Virus record (IMG/VR): IMGVR_UViG_3300017748_000054
Coordinates: 1-31,747 of that record
DNA length: 31,747 nucleotides
Reading direction: 5' to 3' (one strand)
Origin: a virus
Below are positions 16,662 through 23,217 of this stretch, piece after piece. The translations under genes and the position numbers were made by a program. Under the pieces are notes generated by a model. It did no database searches. It saw only the letters and a list, made by a program, of their open reading frames with translations, and had not been told where the DNA came from. The first letter of the stretch is position 1. The number at the start of each line of letters is the position of its first letter.

Positions 16662-17303
16662 TTAACCAACTAATTGGTTTAAGTTTATTCGTTCTTCATT
16701 TTGATTGTCTAAGGTCTCCCATCTTCTTTGATTTAACCATGTGGTCAAATGAGGTATAAATCGTAACTCTTTGTTTTTATTTAGTTTATTATACTTTTTA
16801 ACTTTTTCAAATAACTCTTTTTTTATAATTACTATATTTGGTTCAGATGTTAGTTTTTGCCATGTTTCATGTGCTTTCTTTTTCGAACCATCTTTTCTAG
16901 GATATTCATTCCAAAGTTCTACAAATTCAATTTCGTACTTTAATGGTTTATTATGATTGGTTATATGGGGTTTCATAGTGATACTAGGGGGGGTTTCAAA
17001 TTGAACAGGGTGGGTGTCAGCCTGATACCCTACCTTTAAAGTATATAAATTTGATGTTTGTCTTTTGGCTTCATTAAAATCGGCAAATCGTTCTTCAATC
17101 TCAATTAAACCTACTTCTTCTAGGCTCTTTAATGCTCTTATTATGGTTGACCTACTCATTTCTGTAATTGAAATAAGTGTTTTATAACTTGGGAAACAAG
17201 TATTTTTATCATCTGCATAATTTGCAAGGCAAAGTAAGACTAATTTATTAGTGCCATTTCCAGTTTTTTGTTTAGATGCCCAATCTAAAGCAGACCAACT
17301 CAT
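16662..17303 (-). CDS. winged-helix replication protein (213 aa)
   Basis: The N-terminal HTH resembles phage O-like or HTH_36 replication proteins: LVLLCLANYADDKNTCFPSY (about 21-40), then MSRSTIIRALKSLEEVGLIE (about 49-68). The C-terminal region (about 127-200) has FVELWNEYPRKDGSKKKAHE and the conserved end IPHLTTWLNQRRWE, common in replication initiators and helicase loaders. It probably binds an origin or helps load the helicase encoded next. GGAG sits 6 nt upstream of the ATG, and the start overlaps the DUF1064 stop as ATGA. Confidence 0.83.
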   Translation of the reverse strand: MSWSALDWASKQKTGNGTNKLVLLCLANYADDKNTCFPSYKTLISITEMSRSTIIRALKSLEEVGLIEIEERFADFNEAKRQTSNLYTLKVGYQADTHPVQFETPPSITMKPHITNHNKPLKYEIEFVELWNEYPRKDGSKKKAHETWQKLTSEPNIVIIKKELFEKVKKYNKLNKNKELRFIPHLTTWLNQRRWETLDNQNEERINLNQLVG

Positions 17304-17623
17304 AATATCTCCGTTATTATTATAGGTGGAGTATATGTAGCTAATATCTTTTTTCTTAAAATATAATCTCTTGTTCTAGTAATTTTAGATTTAACATCTT
17401 CAATTATTTCTTCGCCATCTTTATTTTTATATTTAAAATCAGCAGTATAACGACCAATCTTAATACCATTAACTAATAAAGGGTAAACTGGGTGTATCTC
17501 TAATTCTGATATATAATTCTTCATTTGCATCTGTTCCAATATTAAATATCTATTTAGTTCTTTTTTAGAATCAAACCTTATTCCTTTGTATAATTGCTTT
17601 TTTGCGTTGTATTTGTTCCTCAT
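17300..17623 (-). CDS. DUF1064 PD-(D/E)XK-like nuclease (107 aa)
   Basis: The protein matches DUF1064: KYNAKK, then GIRFDSKKELNRYLILEQ (about 14-31), IHPVYPLL, RYTADFKYKNKDG (D62) and IEDVKSKIT (E75, D76, K78), followed by a basic helix. The E...D...ExK order is that of small Holliday-junction or endonuclease-like PD-(D/E)XK folds. It probably trims or resolves replication or recombination intermediates. It overlaps the regulator gene by 53 nt and the replication gene by 4 nt. No good Shine-Dalgarno precedes the ATG, so coupling is likely. Confidence 0.85.
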   Translation of the reverse strand: MRNKYNAKKQLYKGIRFDSKKELNRYLILEQMQMKNYISELEIHPVYPLLVNGIKIGRYTADFKYKNKDGEEIIEDVKSKITRTRDYILRKKILATYTPPIIITEIL

Positions 17624-17801
17624 AAAGGTCTGTCCCTGTTACTTGATTATCTGTAAATATAAAAAGTTTCTCTGCCTCAGCCCATCTAGGCATTCTATCG
17701 CCTTTCGCCCAAGATTCAATATTCCTATAATGAGTATCTAATTCTTTTGCGAAACTCTTATAGTTATAACCATTCATTTTTATATATTCTTTTAATCTCA
17801 T
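17571..17801 (-). CDS. Cro/CI-type HTH regulator (76 aa)
   Basis: This 76-residue single-domain protein has MRLKEYIKMNGYNYKSFAKE and LDTHYRNIESWAKGDRMPRW (about 21-40), the helix-turn-helix of the Cro/CI/XRE class, then FTDNQVTGTDLYEE, which matches the common TxxxVtpxDly end of small phage repressors. AAGGT lies just upstream of the ATG. It is the first gene of the leftward operon and faces the rightward operon across a 106-bp divergent region holding an inverted repeat, so it is likely to regulate one or both promoters. Confidence 0.85.
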   Translation of the reverse strand: MRLKEYIKMNGYNYKSFAKELDTHYRNIESWAKGDRMPRWAEAEKLFIFTDNQVTGTDLYEEQIQRKKAIIQRNKV

Positions 17802-17830
17802 AATTACCTTTTAAAATAAAAAAAAGAATA

Positions 17831-17859
17831 AGTAAACACAAAAAAGGTTTACATTACAA
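17831..17859 (-). promoter_or_regulatory. candidate leftward sigma70 promoter
   Basis: Reading the minus strand, TTGTAA (17859-17854) and TTTACT (17836-17831) are separated by exactly 17 bp, with 4/6 matches each to TTGACA and TATAAT. The predicted start would be near 17824, leaving a short leader with the AAGGT ribosome site before the regulator gene at 17801. The region is A/T-rich, so chance matches are easy. Confidence 0.4.
17832..17852. promoter_or_regulatory. candidate operator: inverted repeat GTAAAC-N9-GTTTAC
   Basis: A perfect 6-bp inverted repeat with a 9-bp A-rich spacer (GTAAAC at 17832-17837, GTTTAC at 17847-17852) is centred in the divergent region. One arm overlaps the candidate leftward -10; the other overlaps TTTACA (17848-17853), a possible rightward -35. 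The geometry suits a dimeric Cro-like protein such as the one encoded at 17571-17801. A separate direct repeat, AACGAA-T-AACGAA (17881-17893), lies closer to the rightward gene. Confidence 0.45.
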
Positions 17860-17883
17860 TTTAATTTGGTACTATGTGATAAC
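17848..17883 (+). promoter_or_regulatory. candidate rightward promoter of the recombination operon
   Basis: Elements include TTTACA at 17848-17853 and an extended -10-like TGTGATAAC (17875-17883), ahead of AGAGGT (17898-17903) and the ATG at 17908. Their spacing is longer than ideal (24 bp), so the extended -10 may act alone or another register may be used. A promoter somewhere in 17840-17890 is required by the divergent gene layout; the exact boxes are uncertain. Confidence 0.35.
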
Positions 17884-17907
17884 GAATAACGAAGAATAGA
17901 GGTAAAT

Positions 17908-18678
17908 ATGAAAAGTAATAATCCCTTCGCCATACATGGCATTAATCATTTATCACACAGTTCTCTTAATACTTGGCTTCAAGACCCTGCAAGATTTATT
18001 GCAGATAAACTCTTTGGTCTTAGAGATAAGGGTTCTGCATCTATGCATAGAGGTACATCAGTAGAATTTGGTTTGGCTCAAAAATATATAGATGAAGATT
18101 TCCAAATAGATAACTCTGTTATAGAAAATAAATTTAATCAATTATGTCAAGATAGCTTAATAGATGTAGAAGATGACAGAAGAACAAAAGAATTTGGTAT
18201 GTTAAAAGAATACTCTAATATGCTCAATCAACAATTTGATTATTCTGATATGGAAGATTACCAAACCAAAATAGAAGTTACCTTTGATGATTTGCCCGTA
18301 CCAATAATAGGTTATATAGATTTCATATTTAAAGATGTAATAGTAGACCTTAAGACTACTGCTAGAATGCCATCTAAACCTACAGATGCTAATAAAAGAC
18401 AAATGGCTATATATTCTCTAGCATATCCTAATTATAGAGCAGATGTATTTTATGCATCACCAAAAGCTAGTAATAAATTTATTATAGATGAAGAAGATAT
18501 TAAGAAACACCAAAAGCAAATACATTCTCTTGCTATTGGTTTGATGAAATTCCTTGCAATCAGTGATGATAAAGAGGAATTAGCTTCAATTATCCACCCT
18601 AATTACGACGCGTGGACTTGGAGTGAATATATGAAAGAGCAATCAAGCAAAAACATAAAACAGTGGAGTTATGTATGA
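17908..18678 (+). CDS. RecB/Cas4-like PD-(D/E)XK exonuclease
   Basis: This 256-residue protein has LSHSSLNTWLQDPARFIADK (about 15-34), the start typical of RecB/Cas4-family nucleases, then HRGTSVEFGL (about 47-56), GYIDFIF (D138), VIVDLKTT (D147, K149) and the family signature QMAIYSLAY (Q165xxxY169). It should degrade one strand of duplex ends to give single strands for the annealing protein encoded next. There is no Cys cluster of the Cas4 type. It starts the rightward operon behind AGAGGT, and its TGA overlaps the next ATG as ATGA. Confidence 0.87.
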   Translation: MKSNNPFAIHGINHLSHSSLNTWLQDPARFIADKLFGLRDKGSASMHRGTSVEFGLAQKYIDEDFQIDNSVIENKFNQLCQDSLIDVEDDRRTKEFGMLKEYSNMLNQQFDYSDMEDYQTKIEVTFDDLPVPIIGYIDFIFKDVIVDLKTTARMPSKPTDANKRQMAIYSLAYPNYRADVFYASPKASNKFIIDEEDIKKHQKQIHSLAIGLMKFLAISDDKEELASIIHPNYDAWTWSEYMKEQSSKNIKQWSYV

Positions 18679-19238
18679 ACGAAGAAAATATAGAACAACC
18701 TAAAAAGGTTGAAGAAGAAGTTAAGGCTCAAAAGAAAGAGCCAAAGGTTCAAAAGATAGAACCAAGCAAAACGTTAGTTGATGCACTTAACAGATTTCAA
18801 GAATTAAATATAAGTGCATTAAAATCTACAGATAATACATTTTTTAAGAGTACCTATGCTGATTTAACATCTGTTATTGATGCAGTAAATCAGGGTGCTA
18901 AATATGGATTATGTTTCACACAACAAGTTCAATATAAGAATATGGTTCTTGATAAACAAATGGTAGATAATTTAAAAGATGGCACTACCAAAACTACTAG
19001 TGGTCAAGTTATCATTAGGGATATATGGGTAAATACTACCATTTATCATACTATAGACGATAAAACTATAGAATGTGATGTGCCAGTTTTAATTAACAAT
19101 GCAGAGAAAGATAACCCACAGAAAATGGGTTCTGCCATAACCTATGCAAAAAGGTATGGTTTACAAGCATTATTTGGTCTTGGTCAAGATGATGATGCAA
19201 ACGAAGCAACTGGTAACAAGGGAGTTAAAAATGGATAA
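18675..19238 (+). CDS. erf: ERF-family single-strand annealing protein
   Basis: This 187-residue protein has a Lys/Glu-rich leader (1-32), then NTFFKSTYADLTSVIDAV (about 54-71) and the strongest ERF block NPQKMGSAITYAKRYGLQAL (about 147-166), followed by FGLGQDDDANEA. ERF proteins coat and anneal single-stranded DNA in phage recombination. I chose the ATG at 18675, preceded by GGAG at 6 nt. It lies between the exonuclease and the SSB-like gene, forming a Red-like cassette. Confidence 0.9.
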   Translation: MNEENIEQPKKVEEEVKAQKKEPKVQKIEPSKTLVDALNRFQELNISALKSTDNTFFKSTYADLTSVIDAVNQGAKYGLCFTQQVQYKNMVLDKQMVDNLKDGTTKTTSGQVIIRDIWVNTTIYHTIDDKTIECDVPVLINNAEKDNPQKMGSAITYAKRYGLQALFGLGQDDDANEATGNKGVKNG

Positions 19239-19653
19239 TAACACAAAGCAATACGACGAAACTAATCGTGGTGTTTTATTTAACATAAGCGAAGATTGGT
19301 CATTAACCCAACAAGGCAAAATAAATATTAATGGTGAATCATTAAGAGTTATAGGTGTCAAAAGGCTCAATAAAGAGGGAAAAGAAATAATTGAACTCTA
19401 TAGGGCAATGGGTACATTGAAAAAAGCAGATAAAAATGGTGAGAAAGACCCAGATGCAAAAGGTGTTGTAAATGCCCTTGTTGATAAAGGTGCTATGATT
19501 ATATCTGCATGGAAAGAAAATAGTGAACGAGGTAATAAATATATATCGTTAAGACTTCGTGAATTTTCAAACGATAATCCAAATCAACAACAGTCTAATA
19601 ATAATCAATCAACTTCATCTACTGATGAAATTGAAGACATTGATTTATGGTAA
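19231..19653 (+). CDS. SSB-like protein with acidic C-terminal tail (140 aa)
   Basis: The body (about 12-111) is predicted beta-rich: RGVLFNISEDWSLTQQGKI, SLRVIGVKRL, IIELYRAMGTL, GAMIISAWKE and YISLRLRE. A low-complexity Asn/Gln/Ser linker and the end TDEIEDIDLW follow. An OB-like core, Q/N-rich linker and acidic tail with a terminal aromatic is the architecture of bacterial SSB and T7 gp2.5. It directly follows ERF (8-nt overlap) and has GGGAG before the ATG at 19231. No clear SSB sequence motif is visible, so the function is inferred from architecture and context. Confidence 0.75.
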   Translation: MDNNTKQYDETNRGVLFNISEDWSLTQQGKININGESLRVIGVKRLNKEGKEIIELYRAMGTLKKADKNGEKDPDAKGVVNALVDKGAMIISAWKENSERGNKYISLRLREFSNDNPNQQQSNNNQSTSSTDEIEDIDLW

Positions 19654-19664
19654 GGGAGGTTTAA

Positions 19665-19880
19665 ATGCCAAAAGTAACACAATATGAAAATGTCAAAAAT
19701 TATTTAGAACAAGGTAATAAAATTACACCTATTGAAGCCTTGAATAAGTTTGGCAGTTTTAGATTAAGTGCAATTATATTTAATTTAAGACAAAATGGTT
19801 ATCCAATTAAAACTCATAATAAAACTGAAAATGGTAAAACATTTGCAGAATATGAATTAACTTACGATAAAACAAATTGA
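19665..19880 (+). CDS. small winged-HTH protein (71 aa)
   Basis: This 71-residue protein matches a small helix-turn-helix family frequent in phage recombination and replication operons: YLEQGNKITPIEALNKFGSF (about 13-32), RLSAIIFNLRQNGYPIKTH (about 33-51), then a hairpin wing with GKTFAEYEL (about 58-66). It may regulate the operon or assist replication. The ribosome site is GGGAGG, and the end couples to the next gene through a TTGA overlap. Confidence 0.75.
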   Translation: MPKVTQYENVKNYLEQGNKITPIEALNKFGSFRLSAIIFNLRQNGYPIKTHNKTENGKTFAEYELTYDKTN

Positions 19881-20206
19881 AACCAATAATTAAACAAAAG
19901 AAGATAAAGAACAAAAAATTTTTAGAATATGTTTCTAATCAAGAATGTTGTTTATCTTCTTACTCTACTTATCCTTGTAATGGTAATGTTCAAGCACATC
20001 ATTTGTTAAAACCATATGAGGGTGCAAGAGGTATGGGTATGAGGTCAAGTGATAATAATGCAGTTCCTCTATGTTATTCACATCATGCACAATTACATGA
20101 CAGTTTTGGTAATGAAGATATGTTTTGGTTGTTATTTAGATTATCAGAAGATTATGGCAGAAAGACTGCAAAAAAATACTGGGAGAAATTCAATGCGAAA
20201 AATTGA
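19877..20206 (+). CDS. HNH-type nuclease-like protein (109 aa), TTG start
   Basis: The zinc/HNH pattern is ECCLSSYSTYPCNG (Cys24/25, Cys34), QAHHLLKPYEGARGMGM (His41/42), SSDNNAVPLCYSHHAQLHD (Asp59, Cys66, His69/70, His74). It resembles the DUF968/HNH group in recombination cassettes, with a role in processing branched DNA. The start must be TTG at 19877: an in-frame TAA lies at 19868 and the next Met is after the His motif. Translation is probably coupled to the preceding stop (TTGA overlap), as no Shine-Dalgarno is visible. Confidence 0.8.
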   Translation: MKPIIKQKKIKNKKFLEYVSNQECCLSSYSTYPCNGNVQAHHLLKPYEGARGMGMRSSDNNAVPLCYSHHAQLHDSFGNEDMFWLLFRLSEDYGRKTAKKYWEKFNAKN

Positions 20207-20522
20207 CGAAGAAGATATACATAAAGCCGTTGCATGGTTAAGAGATACGGCACAACATTGTGCAGAGGCTAGAGCAACAAGACTTTATTTAGATGCTTTT
20301 ACTAAATCTTTAAAAGCAATTTTAATGAGTAAATATAACGAACTGCCTATTTCTGCTCAAGAACGTGAAGCATATTCAGATGACGAATATGTCAAACATT
20401 TGAAAGCATTAAGAATAGCAGTTGAAAGAGACGAAAAAAATAGATACCTTAGAGAAAGTGCTATGGTCAAAATAGAGACATGGAGAACACAAGAGGCTAA
20501 TTTAAGAGCTATCAAACTTTAA
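20193..20522 (+). CDS. helical hypothetical protein (109 aa)
   Basis: I chose the ATG at 20193 behind GGGAGAAATTC. Upstream in-frame Mets lie inside the HNH gene and add an unlikely hydrophobic leader. The product is highly charged and helical: VAWLRDTAQHCAEARATRLY, DAFTKSLKAILMSKY, EREAYSDDEYVKHLKALRIA, then KIETWRTQEANLRAIKL. I recognise this as a small family accompanying phage recombination genes, without a known activity. It overlaps the HNH gene by 14 nt. The 20523-20608 gap is AT-rich with nothing clearly identifiable. Confidence 0.75.
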   Translation: MRKIDEEDIHKAVAWLRDTAQHCAEARATRLYLDAFTKSLKAILMSKYNELPISAQEREAYSDDEYVKHLKALRIAVERDEKNRYLRESAMVKIETWRTQEANLRAIKL

Positions 20523-20608
20523 GCGACCTACCAGTTTGTTCTTATGTCTGTGTATGATTATACAAAAAAAATGATTTCGGCAGTTTTTAACTCTAGTATA
20601 GGTTGTAG

Positions 20609-20854
20609 ATGTCAACAAAAAAAGAACAAAAAAACGAAGAAATGTTTGAAGACTGCCCTCTAGCAGTAAAAGAGTACGAGGCTGAGAAAGATGTTAAAGG
20701 TTATATAGAAAAACCTTACATAGAATTTTTTGTTCAATCGCTAAATAATTCAGATGATTATGAAGTAAAAATTCCCAAAGGTACTGAAGCAAGTTATGGC
20801 AGTTACTCTGAAATCGGTCATGTAAAAAAAGTTTTTACAAGTATAAAAAAATAG
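20609..20854 (+). CDS. acidic hypothetical protein (81 aa)
   Basis: This 81-residue protein has a Lys/Glu-rich N-terminus, MFEDCPLAVKEYEAEKD, and a likely beta-rich C-terminal part (YIEFFVQSL, DYEVKIP, SEIGHVKKVF). There is no known domain. Ribosome-site support is weak (GGTTG upstream). It ends just before a candidate promoter at 20856. The function is unknown. Confidence 0.65.
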   Translation: MSTKKEQKNEEMFEDCPLAVKEYEAEKDVKGYIEKPYIEFFVQSLNNSDDYEVKIPKGTEASYGSYSEIGHVKKVFTSIKK

Positions 20855-20855
20855 G

Positions 20856-20883
20856 TTGACTGGTACTAGTTACAATTTACCAA
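20856..20883 (+). promoter_or_regulatory. candidate promoter, paralogue of the 22567 promoter
   Basis: TTGACT (20856-20861) is followed after 16 bp by TACCAA (20878-20883), with TACAATTTA at 20871-20879. The same TTGACT / TACAATTTA pairing occurs at 22567-22591, and both are followed by TTCATGGGAGAAAACAA before a start codon. The -10 here is poor, so it may be weak or need an activator. Confidence 0.4.
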
Positions 20884-20918
20884 TAGAATCATTCATAATA
20901 TTTCATGGGAGAAAACAA

Positions 20919-21119
20919 ATGAATGACATAACAAACGACCTTAATAAACTTTACGAACTTAACGCAATATCTTTTGAACTGCGTAATAGTTCTTTTCAAG
21001 ATTTTCAAAAAATAATTTCACCAATGATAAAAGAAAAAGAAGAAATTATTAAATCTTTTGAAAAAGAAATTCCATTACACATTGAAGAATTAAATAATAA
21101 ATTGAAAGGAGTTGCATAA
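20919..21119 (+). CDS. small hypothetical protein (66 aa)
   Basis: This 66-residue helical, acidic protein starts with MNDITNDLNKLYEL and has a charged C-terminal coiled-coil-like region (IKEKEEIIKSFEKEIP, then IEELNNKLKGVA). The ATG at 20919 follows GGGAGAAAACAA, and the frame back to 20856 reads through the promoter-leader. It ends with a TAATG overlap onto a zinc-ribbon gene. No family is recognised. Confidence 0.7.
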   Translation: MNDITNDLNKLYELNAISFELRNSSFQDFQKIISPMIKEKEEIIKSFEKEIPLHIEELNNKLKGVA

Positions 21120-21286
21120 TGGCTAGATTTCAAAATAGTTATCTTGTAGATAATTTTTCAGAATGTGATGGTTGTAATAATTTATTCAATGATGATGAAA
21201 TTATACCATCTATACAAGAACCATATTATGTTTGTCAAAATTGTGAAACAGATTTGAAGAAACAAATGGAGAATGATAATGTCTAG
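21119..21286 (+). CDS. tiny zinc-ribbon protein (55 aa)
   Basis: The protein has two Cys pairs, SECDGCN (Cys16, Cys19) and YVCQNCE (Cys39, Cys42), separated by an acidic stretch, typical of a single treble-clef or ribbon zinc site. The start overlaps the previous stop (TAATG) and has AAAGGAG upstream. Its end (TAG 21284-21286) overlaps the start of the 415-aa gene. The role is unknown; such micro-proteins often bind nucleic acid or host RNA polymerase. Confidence 0.7.
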   Translation: MARFQNSYLVDNFSECDGCNNLFNDDEIIPSIQEPYYVCQNCETDLKKQMENDNV

Positions 21287-22526
21287 ACCTATTCTTGCAT
21301 CAGAAATTTTATCTGGTTTAACACAACCAAAAAGAGCAATCGCCCTCTATCAAGGGGGCAGAATTGCCGAAGAAATGGTGAGAAAACAACAAACATCTTT
21401 TGTTGATGCTCAAAAATTTGTAATCAACGACAAGATTGTTCAAAATGCTTTTGATATGTCTATACAGAAACCATCTATATTACTAGAGATGCTAGAAGAT
21501 GTTAAAATGCCTTTTGATAATCTTTGGCTTGAATGGGACGAGAATGCAAGGCAATCTTATATGAAAGAACATTGGGATAAAACTCCACATAACTTTCAAT
21601 TAAAAGACGAACACCCAGATAGGGTTGGTTACCATATATCTAAATTTACTGATGAATTAGATGAAACTTATTTTCTATATGAATCATGGTTTTATATGGA
21701 AGATAATTCAAGAACTGACCATGAGAACTATAAATTTTTAAATAAAAAGTTTTATTCTCCTACCATGTGTATGGTCATTAATGAAGAAGAAGTAAATTTT
21801 GAAGATGAATTTGCCAAAGTACAACTTTTAGATGAACTACCAAGATGGGGCAGAATAGATGACCCAGAAGAATATAAGGTTAGATGCTTGGCTCTTGGTT
21901 CAAAATTTCTTGGAGGTTGGTATTTTCAACAAAATATGCCTAAACATTTTTGGTTAAATAGAAAATTATCCCCAAAAGAAGAAATGGCACATTTAAAGAA
22001 AATGGTTCAGTACAATAAATCTCACGAATTTAATTGTTTCAAAGAACTTTGTTACAGATTAAGTATTTGCCAATCTGCATCAATGCATTGGTCTGTTCCA
22101 CAATGGAAATTTGAAGAAGGTTATACTACCGAAGAAATAGAAGTACATGAATCAAATTTGGTACATTCTACTGAGGGAGATGCCAGATTTTTAATTTCTT
22201 TATTTTCTCTATTAAACCAAAGTATTCATACTCAAGAGATTGTACAACCTAACCAAAAGATAATACATACTAAATTAGGTAAAAGAGTACCAAGAAATGA
22301 ATATAAGGTTCTTGATATAGACCTTTCAGACTCAAAGATTAGAAAGGTATATAAGACAAGGTTTCAAGGTAAAGGTAATCCGAAAAGAGAACATACAAGA
22401 CGTGGACACTACCGAAGACTACGAGATGTAAATGGTAATATCACTAGAAAGATATGGATTAAATCTTGTATTGCAGGAAATGCAGAACTTGGTTCTTTGA
22501 AAAAAGATTACAATTTAAAATCTTAA
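21279..22526 (+). CDS. unknown protein with AcrVA2-like C-terminal motif (415 aa)
   Basis: I chose the ATG at 21279, with GGAG 7 nt upstream. The N-terminal region includes LEMLEDVKMPFDNLWLEWDE. The middle is aromatic-rich (LGGWYFQQNMPKHFW). The last about 45 residues are basic: REHTRRGHYRRLRDVNG, then RKIWIKSCIAGN. An H-x-RRGH-x basic end followed by a hydrophobic W-containing strand resembles the C-terminus of the AcrVA2 anti-CRISPR family as I remember it. Overall identity looks low, so the link is tentative. There is no membrane segment. The gene couples to the zinc-ribbon gene and is followed by a strong promoter for the next gene. Confidence 0.75.
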   Translation: MSRPILASEILSGLTQPKRAIALYQGGRIAEEMVRKQQTSFVDAQKFVINDKIVQNAFDMSIQKPSILLEMLEDVKMPFDNLWLEWDENARQSYMKEHWDKTPHNFQLKDEHPDRVGYHISKFTDELDETYFLYESWFYMEDNSRTDHENYKFLNKKFYSPTMCMVINEEEVNFEDEFAKVQLLDELPRWGRIDDPEEYKVRCLALGSKFLGGWYFQQNMPKHFWLNRKLSPKEEMAHLKKMVQYNKSHEFNCFKELCYRLSICQSASMHWSVPQWKFEEGYTTEEIEVHESNLVHSTEGDARFLISLFSLLNQSIHTQEIVQPNQKIIHTKLGKRVPRNEYKVLDIDLSDSKIRKVYKTRFQGKGNPKREHTRRGHYRRLRDVNGNITRKIWIKSCIAGNAELGSLKKDYNLKS

Positions 22527-22566
22527 AATAAAAATGTATAAATATAAAAATAATACCTTTATTGTG

Positions 22567-22595
22567 TTGACTTCTATATTTATACAATTTATAAG
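22567..22595 (+). promoter_or_regulatory. sigma70-type promoter
   Basis: TTGACT (22567-22572) and TATAAG (22590-22595) are separated by exactly 17 bp; each box has 5/6 consensus matches. It sits in a 101-bp gap directly upstream of the 183-aa gene, whose ATG at 22628 follows GGGAGAAAACA. This is the clearest core promoter in the window. Confidence 0.7.
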
Positions 22596-22627
22596 TAATT
22601 ATGTTATTAAATTCATGGGAGAAAACA

Positions 22628-23179
22628 ATGACAAAATATACTAAAAATCAATTAGAACTTAAATCTCATATCGAGAAACTAAACCAAGACCATATGGACA
22701 AGGTTAGGGCAAATACAAACCCTAACATTCAATACTGTACTGTTCCAGAGGTTGTACCATTTTCTGAAATAGATAAATTGGCAGAATTTGGTATTACGAC
22801 CATTGAAGATTACAAGAAAGACGAATGTGTTACTTGGATTTCTGAAATGGGAAAAAATGCTACTGGTTCAAGAGTAAGGGTTGACCGAAATGAACATTCT
22901 TTAAAAGAACTTGAAGAAATGGCTGATTATTGGTCTGAACAATCAAATGAGGCTTTTGAAGAAGAAAAAATTCAAGAGCAAAAAAGGGTATCAGAATTTG
23001 CAAAAAGAATTAAATTCACTTGTAAATTAGGTGCTAAAAATTACAGAACTGCCATTGAATGGATATTAGTGGCAGATAACATTGCTCATGACAATACATA
23101 CGGAGGAGGTTCTATTTGTTATGACCTAAATTTACCATATAGACATTCTAAATTATTTAGAACTGCAGGAGTGGCATAA
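22628..23179 (+). CDS. hypothetical protein (183 aa)
   Basis: The start at 22628 is set by GGGAGAAAACA; the longer frame to 22601 would begin in the leader. The protein is charged and helical in the middle (LKELEEMADYWSEQ, then an EEEKIQEQK stretch). The C-terminal end, AIEWILVADN followed by TYGGGSICYDLNLPYRHSK, is a likely folded motif. No family is recognised. It is flanked by its own promoter (22567) and a terminator overlapping its stop, so it looks like an independently controlled single-gene unit. Confidence 0.75.
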   Translation: MTKYTKNQLELKSHIEKLNQDHMDKVRANTNPNIQYCTVPEVVPFSEIDKLAEFGITTIEDYKKDECVTWISEMGKNATGSRVRVDRNEHSLKELEEMADYWSEQSNEAFEEEKIQEQKRVSEFAKRIKFTCKLGAKNYRTAIEWILVADNIAHDNTYGGGSICYDLNLPYRHSKLFRTAGVA

Positions 23180-23197
23180 AGCCACTTCTTTTAATTT
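23168..23197 (+). terminator. rho-independent terminator overlapping a stop codon
   Basis: The stem GGAGTGGC (23168-23175) pairs with GCCACTTC (23181-23188), with one G.T wobble and the loop ATAAA, followed by TTTTAATTT. The loop contains part of the TAA stop of the 183-aa gene, so a terminating ribosome would cover the hairpin. It separates that gene from the DUF932-like gene, which has no obvious promoter of its own; some read-through is expected. Confidence 0.65.
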
Positions 23198-23217
23198 AAC
23201 TTAAAAGGGAGATATAA

